Below are positions 22,883-35,048 of a DNA stretch of 64,000 nt, piece by piece. The notes below the pieces were generated by a model. That model did no database searches. It was not told where the DNA came from and was given only the letters and a program-made list of their open reading frames with translations. The stretch is taken from NCBI RefSeq assembly GCF_027921745.1, contig NC_079238.1:3534001-3598000 (forward strand), read 5' to 3'. This DNA comes from Schizosaccharomyces osmophilus (lineage: Eukaryota > Ascomycota > Schizosaccharomycetes > Schizosaccharomycetales > Schizosaccharomycetaceae). The position numbers and the translations under genes were made by a program. Each line of letters starts with the position of its first letter. Position 1 is the stretch's first letter.

Positions 22883-24128
22883 ATGCTTTCAAATAAAGGT
22901 TTACTATCAGCCTCAAGGTACCCGCTGAATTTCGTGAAAACCTATACATGTTTTAACAGAACGTTTTCGATTTCTGATTTAATAAACCAGGATTCCTTAA
23001 AATATGAAAATCAGAAACTGGACGTTCAATCCGATCTAAAAGATCGACTGAAGCGTTTGCTGAAAACATTTAATGCACCTATACAAGTCGCAATAGGATA
23101 TGGCAGCGGTGTGTTTCAGCAGGCGGGTTATGGATCATCTGTAGGTCTACTTTATAGAGAAAAAGCTGACATGTAATTTCGCAGGCGAAACCAATGGTCG
23201 ATTTTATTTTCCAGGTCGATGATCCAGTTCGTTGGCATGAATTGAACATCCAGCAAAATCCATCCCATTATTCTTTATTAAAGTACTTAGGACCAAAAGC
23301 AGTAGCGGAAGTTCAAGAAAATTATGGTGCTAATATTTATTATAATACACAAGTACCTGTGGGGAACAGCATTATCAAATACGGAGTCATAAAAAAGGAA
23401 TCATTGATGGATGATTTGAAAAACTGGAATACTCTTTATACAGCTGGAAGATGTCAAAAACCGGTAAGACTACAGCGTCTAAATGCAAGACTAATCACTA
23501 TGAACAGGTGACTTTATTTCAAGGAGAAGATTTCTTTTACCCACTTAATCGTCAAAATTTAGAACAAGCTACTTCTGCTGCTTTGTTTATGCTTCCAAAT
23601 AAGTTTTCCGAATTCGAATTTTACAGAACTATAGTAAACCTTTCGTATGTAGGCGATATACGCATGCGGCTTTTTGCAGAAAATCCGAAGAAGGTGGATA
23701 ATATTGTTTCAAAACAGCTTTTTTATTTCAGAAAGTTATATTTACCCATCTTAAACTCGCGATTTGCTGTAAACTTCCCCTCTTATAATTCAAAATTACA
23801 TGAGCTAAATGGTCATGATTCTACTTTTCTGTTGGAGATTGAACACGAATCCAATGGAAAGGCCAGTGACTATTTCAATACTTTGCCTATCAACTATAGG
23901 AATTTAATTTTGGCAGCTGCTCGTACACGAGGTTTTAGCGAAAATGATTTATGGTTACGAACATCTATTCAAAATCGACAAATGTTAAGCATAACAGCGT
24001 TGAAACATCTTACCCAAAGGTCAATCTTGACACAGAGCGCCAAGGGTATATTAACTGCCGGTTTATACAGTTCCATAAGTTACTCTTTGGAAAAGCTGAA
24101 AAAGGGATTGTTTCGTTTTTCTAAGTAA
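22883..24128 (+). CDS. tam41: Mitochondrial CDP-diacylglycerol synthase Tam41
   Basis: Matrix-side inner-membrane enzyme making CDP-diacylglycerol from phosphatidate and CTP for cardiolipin synthesis. Exons 22883-23140, 23185-23463 and 23508-24128 give 385 residues; both introns are 44 nt. The nucleotidyltransferase core is visible as AIGYGSGVFQQAGY, then KPMVDFIFQVDD (metal-binding Asp), HWELN-like WHELNIQQNPSHYS and GANIYYNT. The N-terminus is Arg/Lys- and Ser-rich without early acids, as for a mitochondrial presequence. Exon 3 is family-typical (LFQGEDFFYPLNR; FRKLYLPIL). Intron 1 joins GYGSS to AKPMVDF, which fits the family better than reading through. Confidence 0.92.
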
Positions 24129-24500
24129 AATCATTGGCAAAACTTGAAGAATTAAGCACTGTCTTCTGGTTAGGTCTACCTCGATTTTAGAATTCTAACC
24201 TTTAATTAAAGGTAGACTGAAAATTGAAGTTTTTCATTGAATGTCTAGAACGCAGACGAGTATTTTATTCTTGAAAGTCAATGTAAAAACTATTGTGAAA
24301 ATAAAAATATTATTCAAGAATCCTTAAATGTCAATAATTAAAATCCAAAAACTTGTTCACATTCAGTAAAGAACCGTGTTCTTAGTTGAAATCCTCTGTT
24401 AGTCATCTAATAAGACATACAGAAGAAATCTGATAGTTTAATGCAATCCAATAGCAATCGAGCAACATTTTGTAAAAGAATGCATGTAACAAGCAGCTTT
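24129..24500. other. Convergent 3' region tam41 / blt1
   Basis: 372 bp between converging genes. AT-rich, consistent with overlapping 3' UTRs; no gene seen. Confidence 0.5.
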
Positions 24501-26743
24501 TCACATTTTGGAGCTCAAACTGCGGTTTTTAGAAGGAGATGGTATCTTTTTGCTGCTCGGAACGTTTTTCGACTCTGCCTCCTTTTCTTCTGAGTGAGGA
24601 CTCAGTCCCAATGCAACAGCAAAACGTCTTGACCAAGATGGCTTTCTTTTGTCAGATGATGCTGTTGCAGGGCGGTTCACCACTTTCGAGGAGCCCGAAA
24701 ATGATGAGAACCTCTTATTGGGTGTTCGTTGTTGGTCCAATGTCTCCAAATTCGCCGAATTTCTTGTTGTGTTGTAGGGAACACGCTTCTTCTTATTAGT
24801 TAAGCTTGATTGATCAATTGGTGGAGGAGTTACCACACGAGGAATCGGCTCGGAAGATGCATTGTTATTATCTTGCGCGGATGAATTAGTAGACCATTTT
24901 TGTAGCATTCTAAGTCGTTCTTCAAGACGGATACTTCTATTCTCAAGCTCTTGAACGGCAGTCTGTTTTAAGTGAAAGTGACTCTGAACCTTATCGTAGT
25001 CCATATTTAGTTGCGTGTAAGAGAGTTCCAGCTTGTAAATTTTGTCAATTAGGGTAGATTCTCGAACTTCCAGGCTCGCAATATTGTCTAAAAGTGTATT
25101 GTTTCGAAGGGTAAGCGTGGAGTTCAGATGCTCATGGAGTTCCTGGTTATTTTTGTTTGAAACCTTCAGTTCTGGATAATTATTTTCTTTATTAGCTTCT
25201 TCTTGCGTCTGCTCGCCATTTGCCATTAGGAGGCTCAGAGTCTTTGAAGAGAAAGATGACCCGGTGTAAAGCGAAGACATTCTTGATACCTCATCTTTAA
25301 AAGAGTTAAGATATATACTGAGGTCGGTAGTAATAGCTTTTAGATTATTTGAGGTCGTATCTTTAGGCTCTTCAATATATAATTTTCTGTGGAGGAGGGT
25401 TAGAATTTCATAAAGACTTTCACCGGTCGGTAAAGTTGGTGTCTGAAGCTCCTTTTTATCAGAATGGCCCGGATACAACAAACGATCAATGAGGTCTTGG
25501 AGCTTCGTGATTAACGCTTCTTGTTTTGAAGAAAAACCGATACTTCTTTCTTGGTTTTCTAAAGCGGAACCCATATTCTGTTGGACGTTAAGAAGGACCT
25601 GAGTATGTTCCTTCAAAACATTACTAACGTTTTCGTGACCCATTCTCAAGTCCTCAATCCTCTGGGCATACTCGCCATTAGCAAAATATGAAAAACTATT
25701 AACAAGCTTTTCAAGTTCATTATAAGTTGTATGGAACTTGTGCAGTAAATCAGAATCATTTTCGTGAGAAGCCACCACTTCTTTCCAGTTTTCGTACAGC
25801 AAGCTTTGCTTTTGATATAAATCCTCTTGATTTGCTTGATTATGCACGAAGCCCTGTAATTTGCTAATTAAGTCCCTTTGCACATCGGTAGCTTCGTCGG
25901 TAATCATCAGCTTTTGGGTAATAGCATGCAATTGGTTTGTATATTCCGCATTCCTGATTGCAAGGGAATCTAATTCAGTGTTCCTTTCAAAAAGCGACGC
26001 ATTGATACTATTCCACTTTTCTTGAGAAGGAAATACCTGCTGCAAATTGTCACAAATACCTTGTAAAGTTCCTTGTAAAGAATTGAGGTTCTCATTCGTG
26101 CTCTGAACAGATAATAATTCATCTGACTGTTTCTGCAAAGAAGTATTGAGAGCATGATCGATGTCGAGGGCTCCTTTTTTTAGATGAGCAAGGCAAACGC
26201 CTAATTCCTTTCGGATTTCCAAACTTGTAGCTTTGTTCATGTCTTTCACAAGCTCTGATACCTGATGGTTTTGTGTTGATATTTGCGTTTCTAAAAGGTA
26301 ATGAAGATCTTGGACAGATTTTTGAGATTCCACATTTTGAAAGGAGGTATCAGACAATCTCTTTACTACCGTTTGTAGTTCTTGAAGAAAAGAAGCATTG
26401 TCTCTACTCCTTTGAAATAGTTTATTGATTTGGTTGATTATAGAACTGACAGTAATGGAAATATTGTTCAATACTTCTAATGTCCGTGAATCATTTTCAG
26501 ATAAACCTACGTAACCCTTATTGGAATAGGGAGAAATTCTGGTGGATAGATTCGGAAGAGCCGCTGACCTTGGAATAGATGGAATTCCATCTTCTTGTGG
26601 TAGTGGTGGTAAATTCATTGCATGCCTATGCGTGTCGCCTGTATTCCAACTAACGGTTGTTAAAAACCCATATTTTAAATGAAAACTACTACTTACTCGG
26701 TTTCTTTTTTTTGAAGCGGAGCTGCAATTGGTAGCTTGCTCAT
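24501..26743 (-). CDS. blt1: Cortical node coiled-coil protein Blt1
   Basis: Likely the Blt1 scaffold of interphase and cytokinetic nodes, acting with Cdr2, Gef2 and Nod1 at the medial cortex. Exons 26697-26743 and 24501-26649 give 731 residues. The short first exon lies in another frame: MSKLPIAAPLQKKET joins DWNTGDTHRH across a 47-nt intron (GTAAGT, TTAAC, TTAG). The middle 450 residues are long coiled coil rich in Gln, Asn and Glu. The last 120 are Ser/Arg/Lys-rich and basic (KPSWSRRFAVALGLSP), fitting the membrane-binding tail known for Blt1. The name rests on length, layout and position beside tam41 and top2, as I remember for S. pombe. Confidence 0.78.
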
Positions 26744-27304
26744 ACTGAATCCCCGTCAAACGATATAAACAACCTCGAGGGTATTTCGGTGGTGAAGGCA
26801 GATTTTAGATTTTCTCTTAGGAAGGAAGAAGGAGAGTAAATTTGTAGTATAGCAGAGCAGCGATGTATTTCTATTAATAAGTATAGGTTTTTAAAACTTT
26901 TAGTCGTTGTTGTAGTAAATGGGATTGCTTGGGAGTCTCGCGAAATAGCTCAATATCCTGACTAAAGACTCCATCAATCCTCCTTTTTTTCTATAATTTA
27001 TCCTTCCTTTTTAATTAAAATATCTCTTGTCTCTTAGTTTCAATTGCGTAGATAAAGGATGCACTTTGGAATAGCAACCGCAGAGCGCATGATGGGCCCT
27101 TTAAGGCAGAACAAAAGTAAAAGCGAAACACACAAAAAGAATATATATTATTTAATAAATAGAACAAAAGATTAAGGACTATTACACAGTAGGAAAACAT
27201 TGTATTTAAAGGTTGTTCAAGCATAAACCTATGCACACAGGGATCCTAAGACATAAATTTAGAAGAAGTTTGTCCGAAAACAAGAACCCGGTATAGAGAA
27301 ATTC
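26744..27304. other. Intergenic region blt1 / Pex20-like gene
   Basis: 561 bp between two minus-strand genes; it carries the blt1 promoter. AT-rich with no credible gene. Confidence 0.5.
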
Positions 27305-27946
27305 TCATAGATCGTTATAATCAGGATCACAGGCATCGTCATCAGTGGCACCGATAGCTGTTAAGCCAAAAGTCAAATTCATTGATGTGTTGGTCGCATT
27401 ATAAGCCATTGGATTTTGTTTCGTTTCCGTTGCCTGTACAAACTGTTCTGCTTGTTGAAAAGCTAACTGCATATATGAATCGTCGAAATCAGATAATCGA
27501 TTAGTTTCACCATTTTGAAGATGGGAAGAAGAAGATGGGAATTGGTAATTTGATATGGATGGTGAGAAATTTGTTGATTGGTTGTTTTCAGTTGCCAAAT
27601 TGGGATAAGACATCGGGTTCAACGAGGAATGGCTGTTCACGTCGGAGGTATATGTTTCTTGCTTACTATTTTGCAAACTTTTAAACTCATCCGCCCATAA
27701 CGAGTCATTCTTTGGATCATTGGCTTTAGATTGGAACGCGTAAGGAGTATGAGGACGATTCATCTGTATCGGTGAATTGATGGATTCTCGTAATAGTTGG
27801 TACTCTTTAGCAGAAGCACTCTGTTCTCTTGTGATAGCATCATGTAGAAGCCTCTGTTTAGATTTATCAAGACGTTTGGATGTGATGAAGGATTTGGTAT
27901 TGGCGTCTGAAAGTGTCCGTAAATTAGACCCAGAGCAAGAATCCAT
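27305..27946 (-). CDS. Putative PTS2 co-receptor of Pex20/Pex18/Pex21 type
   Basis: A 213-residue, mostly disordered, Ser/Asn-rich protein. Three spaced elements resemble Pex20 and the Pex5 N-terminus: (1) MDSCSGSNLRTL with Cys4, like the conserved C-G-x-x-N-x-L start where co-receptors are monoubiquitinated, then RLDKSKQRLLHD, like the DxxLQxD helix; (2) LWADEF at residues 83-88, a WxxxF motif of the kind that binds Pex14 and Pex13; (3) a C-terminal helix DDSYMQLAFQQAEQF where Pex7 would bind. Such proteins carry Pex7-bound PTS2 cargo into peroxisomes. It lies between blt1 and top2 in the same order as S. pombe, where I recall only an uncharacterised gene. The function is inferred. Confidence 0.6.
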   Translation of the reverse strand: MDSCSGSNLRTLSDANTKSFITSKRLDKSKQRLLHDAITREQSASAKEYQLLRESINSPIQMNRPHTPYAFQSKANDPKNDSLWADEFKSLQNSKQETYTSDVNSHSSLNPMSYPNLATENNQSTNFSPSISNYQFPSSSSHLQNGETNRLSDFDDSYMQLAFQQAEQFVQATETKQNPMAYNATNTSMNLTFGLTAIGATDDDACDPDYNDL

Positions 27947-28496
27947 TGGAAAATCGATTTTTTTTTTTAATGATTGAAAGAACTGTTAAATAGGACAATG
28001 AACTAAAAAGAACAAAATTGTAAAGTCAAGCGCCCAACGTAGTAGATAAGTTATGAAATATTTGGATATTGGAAAGACACCACCATTTGGTGGTAAGTAA
28101 AGACAATCTGTTAGTTTTCGAAAAAAGGAAAAAAGGCCTTTCTTTTACAATATTTATAATAATAACTTTTTTTTCTTGGTTTTTTTGACTTCATCAACAA
28201 ATATTGTGACATGAGCAAAAAATCCATTATGCTTTTACATCTATAGACAACCTTGGATGTTTTGATTGACCAAGAAACAAGCAAACACATTTTTCCTTAT
28301 TTTTAAATAATCTACCCAAATCTTTTAAGCGCAAACATTTTGGATTATTCATTTTAAACAGAACCCATTCAATTTTAATGAGCATAATCAAATTGTACTA
28401 TCATAGCAATAGCTTTTCAAAACTTTTAGAAAGGAAAGAATTAAAGATAGCGGTATGTAGTTGTGGGTAACAGTACTGTATTTTTCTAAAAATATT

Positions 28497-28508
28497 TTCT
28501 TTGTTTAC
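28497..28508 (+). promoter_or_regulatory. TR box fused to a forkhead core
   Basis: TTCTTTGTTT is a full match to the Ste11 TR-box consensus (TTCTTTGTTY), and its last bases run on into TGTTTAC, a forkhead core on the other strand. It lies about 590 bp before top2 and 550 bp before the divergent Pex20-like start. The match is seen; any function is inferred. Confidence 0.4.
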
Positions 28509-28884
28509 ATACTAAATCCAAGTCGCGTTTGCAGACACGAAAAAATGAAAAACGAGAATTAACATACAACTCATATAAAAAACATATTAAAATAATAATC
28601 GCCTTTATTAAAGCTATATTATGGTTAACTTTGTAAATTGGTCAGGAAAGTGAAGAAAGAGTAAACAAAGCATTTCCCTATACTGAAGTAACGTTCCTTC
28701 GAAACCTCGATTTTCTGCCTTCTCCCTATATCGGTATATGGGTTTCATGTAAAGGAGAGTTGCATTCTCCTATCATTTTACGAATATATACAGAATCTTC
28801 CTTTATTGTTTTTGTTCTATATAATCCTCAATCTATAGAATAATAAAGTCGCTCTTTGAAACTTTTGATTTAAAGAACCAAAAG

Positions 28885-28890
28885 ACGCGT
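28885..28890. promoter_or_regulatory. MCB-type ACGCGT site upstream of top2
   Basis: A palindromic ACGCGT, the core of MBF sites that drive G1/S transcription in fission yeast. Only one copy is present, whereas MBF promoters usually hold two or more. Confidence 0.4.
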
Positions 28891-29093
28891 TTTTTATCTT
28901 ACGTTAAAACTTTCTTTCGTTAATTACTTTTAAATTTAAAGGTAAACTCCTTAAATTCATTCGTTCAAATCCAATTGTGCTGTCTACCATTGCGCAATTT
29001 ATCTATTGACTTTTTTTTTTTTTGTCTTTTCGATTTACTTTACTCTCTTTTCTATATTCATCGTTGGAATTTAAAACTTACTAGTTTGCCAAC

Positions 29094-32000
29094 ATGCCTT
29101 CAGACGATGATTTCGTGATGTCCAACTCGGAAGATGAAGTTGTTCCAACGACTGCAAGAAAGGTATGCCAGCGATTCTCGAATTTCGTATTTGCTAACAA
29201 AAATAGAAAACTACCGCCCAATCTCGTGCAAAGAAAGGTTCCCAGAGTAGTAGGAGTGCTTCGCCTTCATCGTCTTCTTCCAATTCCGCCGCCCCTGCAA
29301 CAGATGCAGGAGGTAACGTTGCTACATCAAATGCCTCTTCACAATACCAACGGTTAAGTCCAAGAGAACACGTTCTCAGACGTCCTGATACTTATGTTGG
29401 TAGTATCGACCGTACAACTTCGAACATGTGGGTGTACAATTCCGAGAGCGAAAAGCTCGAATACCGTGAAGTCAACTATGTTCCTGGTCTCTATAAAATT
29501 TTCGACGAAATTATCGTTAATGCTGCTGATAACAAGGTGCGCGATCGAACCATGAATACCTTAAAAGTCAATATAAATCCCGAGTCCAACGTAATTACCG
29601 TTTTCAACAATGGTAAAGGTATTCCCGTTGAAATTCACGACAAGGAACAGATTTATATCCCGGAGTTAATTTTTGGTAATCTACTTACTTCTAGTAATTA
29701 TGATGACAATCAAAAGAAAGTTACCGGCGGTAGAAACGGTTACGGTGCTAAACTTTGCAATATCTTTTCTTCAGAATTTACGGTAGAAACTGCCGATAAA
29801 TTTCAAATGAAAAAGTACAAACAGGTCTGGACTGACAACATGTCAAAAAAGAAAGATCCCATCGTTACGGACATGAAAAGACCCGAGGAATATACGAAAA
29901 TTACATTCAAGCCAGATTTACAAAAGTTCGGTATGTCCGAGATTGACGCCGATATTGTTGCCATTTTAAAACGCCGTGTTTACGATATGGCAGGTACTGT
30001 CCCTGAGACAAAGGTATTTTTAAATGATGAGCGCCTGAAGGTTAGCGGATTTAAAAAGTATGTTGATATGTACCTGTCTTCAAGCACGCCCTCCGATAGC
30101 GAAAGTCCTACTGTCATTTATGAGCAAGTCAATGACCGATGGGAAATTGCGTTTGCTGTATCTGACGAGGAATTCAATCAAGTTTCTTTTGTTAACAACA
30201 TCGCAACAATTCGCGGAGGTACTCATGTCAATTATATTGCGGATCATATTGTGAAAGCGGTCAATGAAGATGTACAGAAAAAAAACAAAGGCGCGCCAAT
30301 TCGTCCCTTTCAGATAAAAAATTTCATTCGCATTTTTGTTAATTGCCAGATTGAAAATCCTTCATTTGACTCACAGACTAAGGAAACCCTTACTACTAAA
30401 GTATCCAATTTTGGTTCGACTTGTACGCCAAGCGCAAGCTTTATGAACCGCGTTAAGAAAACAGAAATTGTAGAAAGAGTTTTGGATTTGGCTCGCTCAA
30501 AAGCTGATAAACAATTAAGTCAAACAGACAGTCGTGGGTCACGTACTCGAATTACTGGCTTGCCCAAACTTGAGGATGCCAATAAAGCTGGTACCAAAGA
30601 GTCTCACAAGTGTGTTTTGGTATTGACAGAAGGTGATTCTGCTCGTTCCCAAGCCCTTTCTGGTTTAAGTGTTGTTGGTCGAGATTATTACGGAATTTTC
30701 CCATTACGAGGTAAGCTACTAAACGTTCGTGAAGCTTCCCATACCCAAATTATGAATAATAAAGAAATTCAAGCCATCAAAAAGATTATGGGACTTGTGC
30801 ACAAGAAAAATTATACAGATGCTAAAGAACTACGATACGGGCATTTGATGATAATGACCGACCAGGATCCTGATGGCTCTCATATTAAAGGTCTAATCAT
30901 CAACTTCTTGGAATCTACTTACCCGTCATTGCTGCAAATCCCAGGATTTTTGATACAGTTCATTACCCCTATCGTCAAGTGCAAACGAAATAGACAAGTC
31001 CTTTCCTTTTATACTCTACCAGAATATGATTATTGGAAAGAAGCAAATAACAACGGTCGTGGCTGGGACATAAAATATTATAAGGGTTTGGGTACAAGTG
31101 ATGCCACTGAAATGAAAAGCTATTTTTCGGATCTCGATCGTCACATGAAGTATTTCCATGAAATAGAAGAGAAGGACAAAGGTTTGATTGAAATGGCATT
31201 TGCCAAAAAGAAGGCCGATTCGCGAAAGGAATGGCTTCGTACATATCATCCCGGTATTTTTATGGATTACACAGTTCCTCAGATCCCGATTGATGATTTC
31301 ATCAACAAGGAACTTATTCAATTCAGTATGGCAGACAATATCCGTTCAATTCCCTCCGTTATAGATGGATTAAAACCCGGTCAGCGAAAGATTATTCATT
31401 ACTGTTTAAAGAAGAATCTCACTCGTCAAATTAAGGTAAGCAGTCTTACAGGATATGTTATGAGTGAGACGGCTTATCATCATGGCGATAGTTCCTTAAC
31501 TCAGACGATTGTTAACTTAGCTCAAAACTTTGTCGGAAGTAACAATATCAATCTTTTAATGCCCCATGGTCAATTTGGAACTCGACTAGAAGGCGGTAAG
31601 GATGCAGCAGCTCCTAGGTATATCAATACTTGTCTCTCTCCTATAGCTAGGAAGTTGTTCAAATCGGAAGATGATCCTTTGATGAATTATCAGAATGAAG
31701 AAGGACAGTGGATCGAGCCTGATTATTACGTCCCAATTATACCAATGCTACTTGTTAACGGTGCTGAGGGAATTGGAACAGGCTGGTCTACTAACATTCC
31801 AAATTATAATCCTAAAGATATTTCTGCTAATTTAAGACGACTTTTGAATAATGAACCCTTGCTTGAGATATCTCCCTGGTACCGCGGTTTCCGTGGTGGT
31901 ATAGAAAAGGTTACACCCGACAGATACAAAGTTAGTGGTATAATTAATCAAATAAGCGATTCAAAAGTTGAAATTACTGAACTGCCTGTTCGATTTTGGA

Positions 32001-33616
32001 CCCAAGATATGAAAGAATACTTAGAAACGGGTATTGCAGGAAGTGATAAAACCAAACCATTTATTAAGGACTATGAAGGCTATCATGGTACGGGTAATGT
32101 ACATTTTCAAGTCACTCTCACAGAACAGGGCATGAGGGAAGCTGTGGCTGAGTCCTTGGAAGCTAAATTCAAAATAGTCCGAAGTCAAGCTACTAGTAAT
32201 ATGATGGCATTTGATCCTTCCGGAAGGATAAAGAAATACGAAAGTGTCGAAGATATTTTGACAGATTTTTTTGAAGTTCGTTTGCGAACTTATCAAAGAC
32301 GCAAAGAACTTTTGGTTGCTGAATTAGAACGCCGCTTCGATATGTTTTCCAATCAAGCGAGATTTGTCCACATGATTATTGAAAATGAACTTGTAGTTTC
32401 GAAAAAGAAGAAGAACATCCTTGTAGCTGAACTCCGCGAAAAAGGATTTCAGCCAATTTCGAAACCTAAGAAAGGTCGTGAGGCTGACATGGAAGCCGAG
32501 CGTGCTCAACTACGTGGCGAAGATCCCGTTGAAGAACAGGATTCTTCGAGTGACTTTAATTACCTTTTGTCTATGGCAATTTGGTCTTTAACATACGAAA
32601 AGTATTTGGAGCTGTTGAAGAAAAGAGATGATGTTATGACAGAACTTGACACGTTAATTAAACTGACTCCTAAGGATTTATACTTGCAAGACTTAGAAGA
32701 ATTTGAATACACTTGGGACAATGTGATGGACGAAATGAACCGGAGCATGTTGGAGGATGAAGAGGCATCAAGAGGGTTTGTTGGGTCTACCAAACCTTCC
32801 ACAACGCGTAGACGAAATACGGGTGCGAAAATGAAAGTGAAGTCCGAAGAACCTGGTGATGACAATACAGGGCCTGGAAGTGGCAGACCACGTGCAAAAA
32901 GCACCGCAAGGCCAACGAAGGTAAAAAGTGAAGAAACAGAACAACCGGCTACAAAGGCTCGCAAGGGAAGTCAGCCAACACTTAGTTTCGCTAAAGAAAA
33001 TGGTTCAACTTCAAATAAACATTTACCAGAGGATAAAGGTACAAAAACCCCCTTTTCTATTGCAAGAGGAAAAGGCAAGAAACCAGACTCCTCAAACTCG
33101 TCGAGCGAAGGTGTTCAAACTAAAAATAAGGGGAAAAAGCGTTCATCTTCTGATTCACCAAGTGATGACGAGGATCCTCAGACTACAAAGAGAGCAGCAT
33201 CTCGGCATGGCCAGTCTAAAGCAACTGAACCTAGGACATTATTTTCTTCCGATGATGAGGAAGACTTACCTTCCGAGACTATATCTGGCAAACTCCAAAG
33301 TAATTTGAAGGGCCCGTTTGTCGACATTACCAATGCTAAAGAGGCCCCATCGAAAGGAAGAACAACTTCGGTTATTGATGATGAGGATTTTGACGATTTA
33401 CCAGACAGTTCCACTCCCAAACCAAATAAGACCGGCATGAACGGAAAAGCAGATGCGGCAGTGTCCCCGACTAGGCCTCGTAGGACAACCACCCGGCGAG
33501 CGGCTACTACGAATAACTCCATTTATGTAGATTCTTCCTTGGATGAATCCAGTTTTCAAGATGATTCATTCGTAGTTGGAGATAATGAAGACGATGATTA
33601 TGAAGAGGATGTCTAA
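29094..33616 (+). CDS. top2: DNA topoisomerase II
   Basis: Essential nuclear type IIA topoisomerase that decatenates chromosomes. Exons 29094-29162 and 29207-33616 give 1492 residues; the 44-nt intron has a TGCTAAC branch and its removal restores the frame into SPREHVLRRPDTYVGS. The GHKL ATPase has IIVNAADNK and GGRNGYGAKL. The TOPRIM domain has EGDSA (Glu about 498) and DQDPDG (Asp about 575-579). The catalytic tyrosine is in AAAPRYINT at about residue 828. The C-terminal 320 residues are acidic, Ser/Lys-rich and poorly conserved, with likely nuclear localisation signals (KKRSSSDSP). The gene is followed by leu1, as in S. pombe. Confidence 0.97.
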
Positions 33617-33935
33617 ACATCATTTATCGTTTAGGAACGAGAAGTATCAAATTTTCTACTATCGTTACCGTCTGTTAGATAAATAAAATTGACCTATCAT
33701 AATATTCTCTTGTAAAAATTTCAGATTGTTAATGATCCAAGGTTGTCTGTTTCATACACGCAGATGCATGCACTCAAAACTACATTTGTTATAACCGCTT
33801 TAAGTATTTTAAAATAAAGGAAGCGATATGTTCGTTATGCCTAGAAGGCCTACCCTAGCGAAAAGTTTGTTACAGATGATAGATATGATAAAAGTATTTC
33901 AACCACTACCATAACCAGACAGCTATTTAGTGAAG
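33617..33935. other. Intergenic region top2 / leu1
   Basis: 319 bp between tandem genes; AT-rich, no gene seen. Confidence 0.5.
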
Positions 33936-35048
33936 ATGTCCGTTAAAAAGATTGTTGTTTTGCCAGGTGATCATATTGGACCCGAAATCGTTTCTTCCGC
34001 TGTCGAAGTTTTAAAGACAGTGGAAAAAAAGTGTTCCGACCTAAAGTTTGAATTTGAGGAACATAAGATTGGCGGTGCCTCAATCGATGCCTATGGTACA
34101 CCTTTGACCGATGAGACAATTAAGGCTTGTTTGGAGGCTGATGGTATTATTTTGGGAGCAGTTGGCGGTCCCGAATGGACAAACCCCAACTGCCGTCCTG
34201 AGCAAGGATTGTTGAAGCTTCGCAAAAGTTTGGGTGTTTGGGCAAATCTTCGTCCATGCACCTTTCCTAGCAAATCTTTGCTTAAGTACAGTCCCTTAAA
34301 GTCCGAGATTGCTGAGGGAGTTGATTTTTGCGTCGTTAGAGAGCTCACCGGTGGTTGCTATTTCGGTGAGCGTACTGAAGATAATGGCTCAGGTCATGCT
34401 ATGGATACCTGGCCTTACAGTGTAGAGGAAGTTACTCGAATTGCTCGTTTAGCTGCCTGGCTTGCACAAACATATAACCCTCCTGCGCCTGTTACTTTGC
34501 TTGACAAAGCTAACGTTTTGGCTACTTCCAGACTTTGGCGTAAAACTGTTGCCAAGGTCTTTAAAGAAGAGTTTCCTCATTTGACATTAAAGAACCAGCT
34601 TATTGATTCTGCTGCCATGCTTATGGTCAAGAGCCCTCGCACTTTAAACGGTGTTGTTTTAACGGACAACTTGTTTGGTGATATTATTTCTGACGAGTCA
34701 TCTGTTATTCCTGGAAGCTTGGGTTTGCTACCTTCCGCTTCTCTTTCCGGAATTTATGGTCAAACGGAGAATCTTAATTGTCTTGTTGAACCCATCCATG
34801 GCAGTGCTCCCGATATTGCTGGCCAAGGGATCGTAAACCCAGTCGGTACCATTTTGTCTGGTGCACTTTTGCTTCGCTACGCTTTGAATGCTCACAAAGA
34901 AGCTGCTGCCATTGAAGCAGCTGTTGAAAAGGTCCTTGACGATACTTCCATCGGTGGCCGAGGTCTCTATACTCGTGATTTGGGCGGTGATGCCAAGACG
35001 GTTGGCATTACTAAAGCTGTTGTTGAGGAACTTGAAAAGATTTTGTAA
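33936..35048 (+). CDS. leu1: 3-isopropylmalate dehydrogenase
   Basis: Leucine biosynthesis enzyme: oxidises and decarboxylates 3-isopropylmalate to 2-oxoisocaproate with NAD. Single exon, 370 residues. Start chosen at the ATG at 33936 (MSVKKIVVLPGDHIGPE); the frame runs two codons upstream without an ATG. Motifs: LPGDHIGPEI at the start, GAVGGPEW, the substrate site VRELTGGCYFGER, NLFGDIISDESS (metal-binding Asp residues), and the NAD loop EPIHGSAPDIAGQGIVNPVG. All key residues look intact, so it should be functional. Confidence 0.97.
   Translation: MSVKKIVVLPGDHIGPEIVSSAVEVLKTVEKKCSDLKFEFEEHKIGGASIDAYGTPLTDETIKACLEADGIILGAVGGPEWTNPNCRPEQGLLKLRKSLGVWANLRPCTFPSKSLLKYSPLKSEIAEGVDFCVVRELTGGCYFGERTEDNGSGHAMDTWPYSVEEVTRIARLAAWLAQTYNPPAPVTLLDKANVLATSRLWRKTVAKVFKEEFPHLTLKNQLIDSAAMLMVKSPRTLNGVVLTDNLFGDIISDESSVIPGSLGLLPSASLSGIYGQTENLNCLVEPIHGSAPDIAGQGIVNPVGTILSGALLLRYALNAHKEAAAIEAAVEKVLDDTSIGGRGLYTRDLGGDAKTVGITKAVVEELEKIL

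Larger units (their letters stand above)
27947..29093. other. Divergent region upstream of top2
   Basis: 1147 bp between divergent starts, strongly AT-rich. Sites noted: a Ste11 TR-box match joined to a forkhead core at 28497-28508, a GTAAACA core at 28661-28667, and an MCB (ACGCGT) at 28885-28890, 204 bp before the top2 ATG. I see no gene. Confidence 0.5.
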
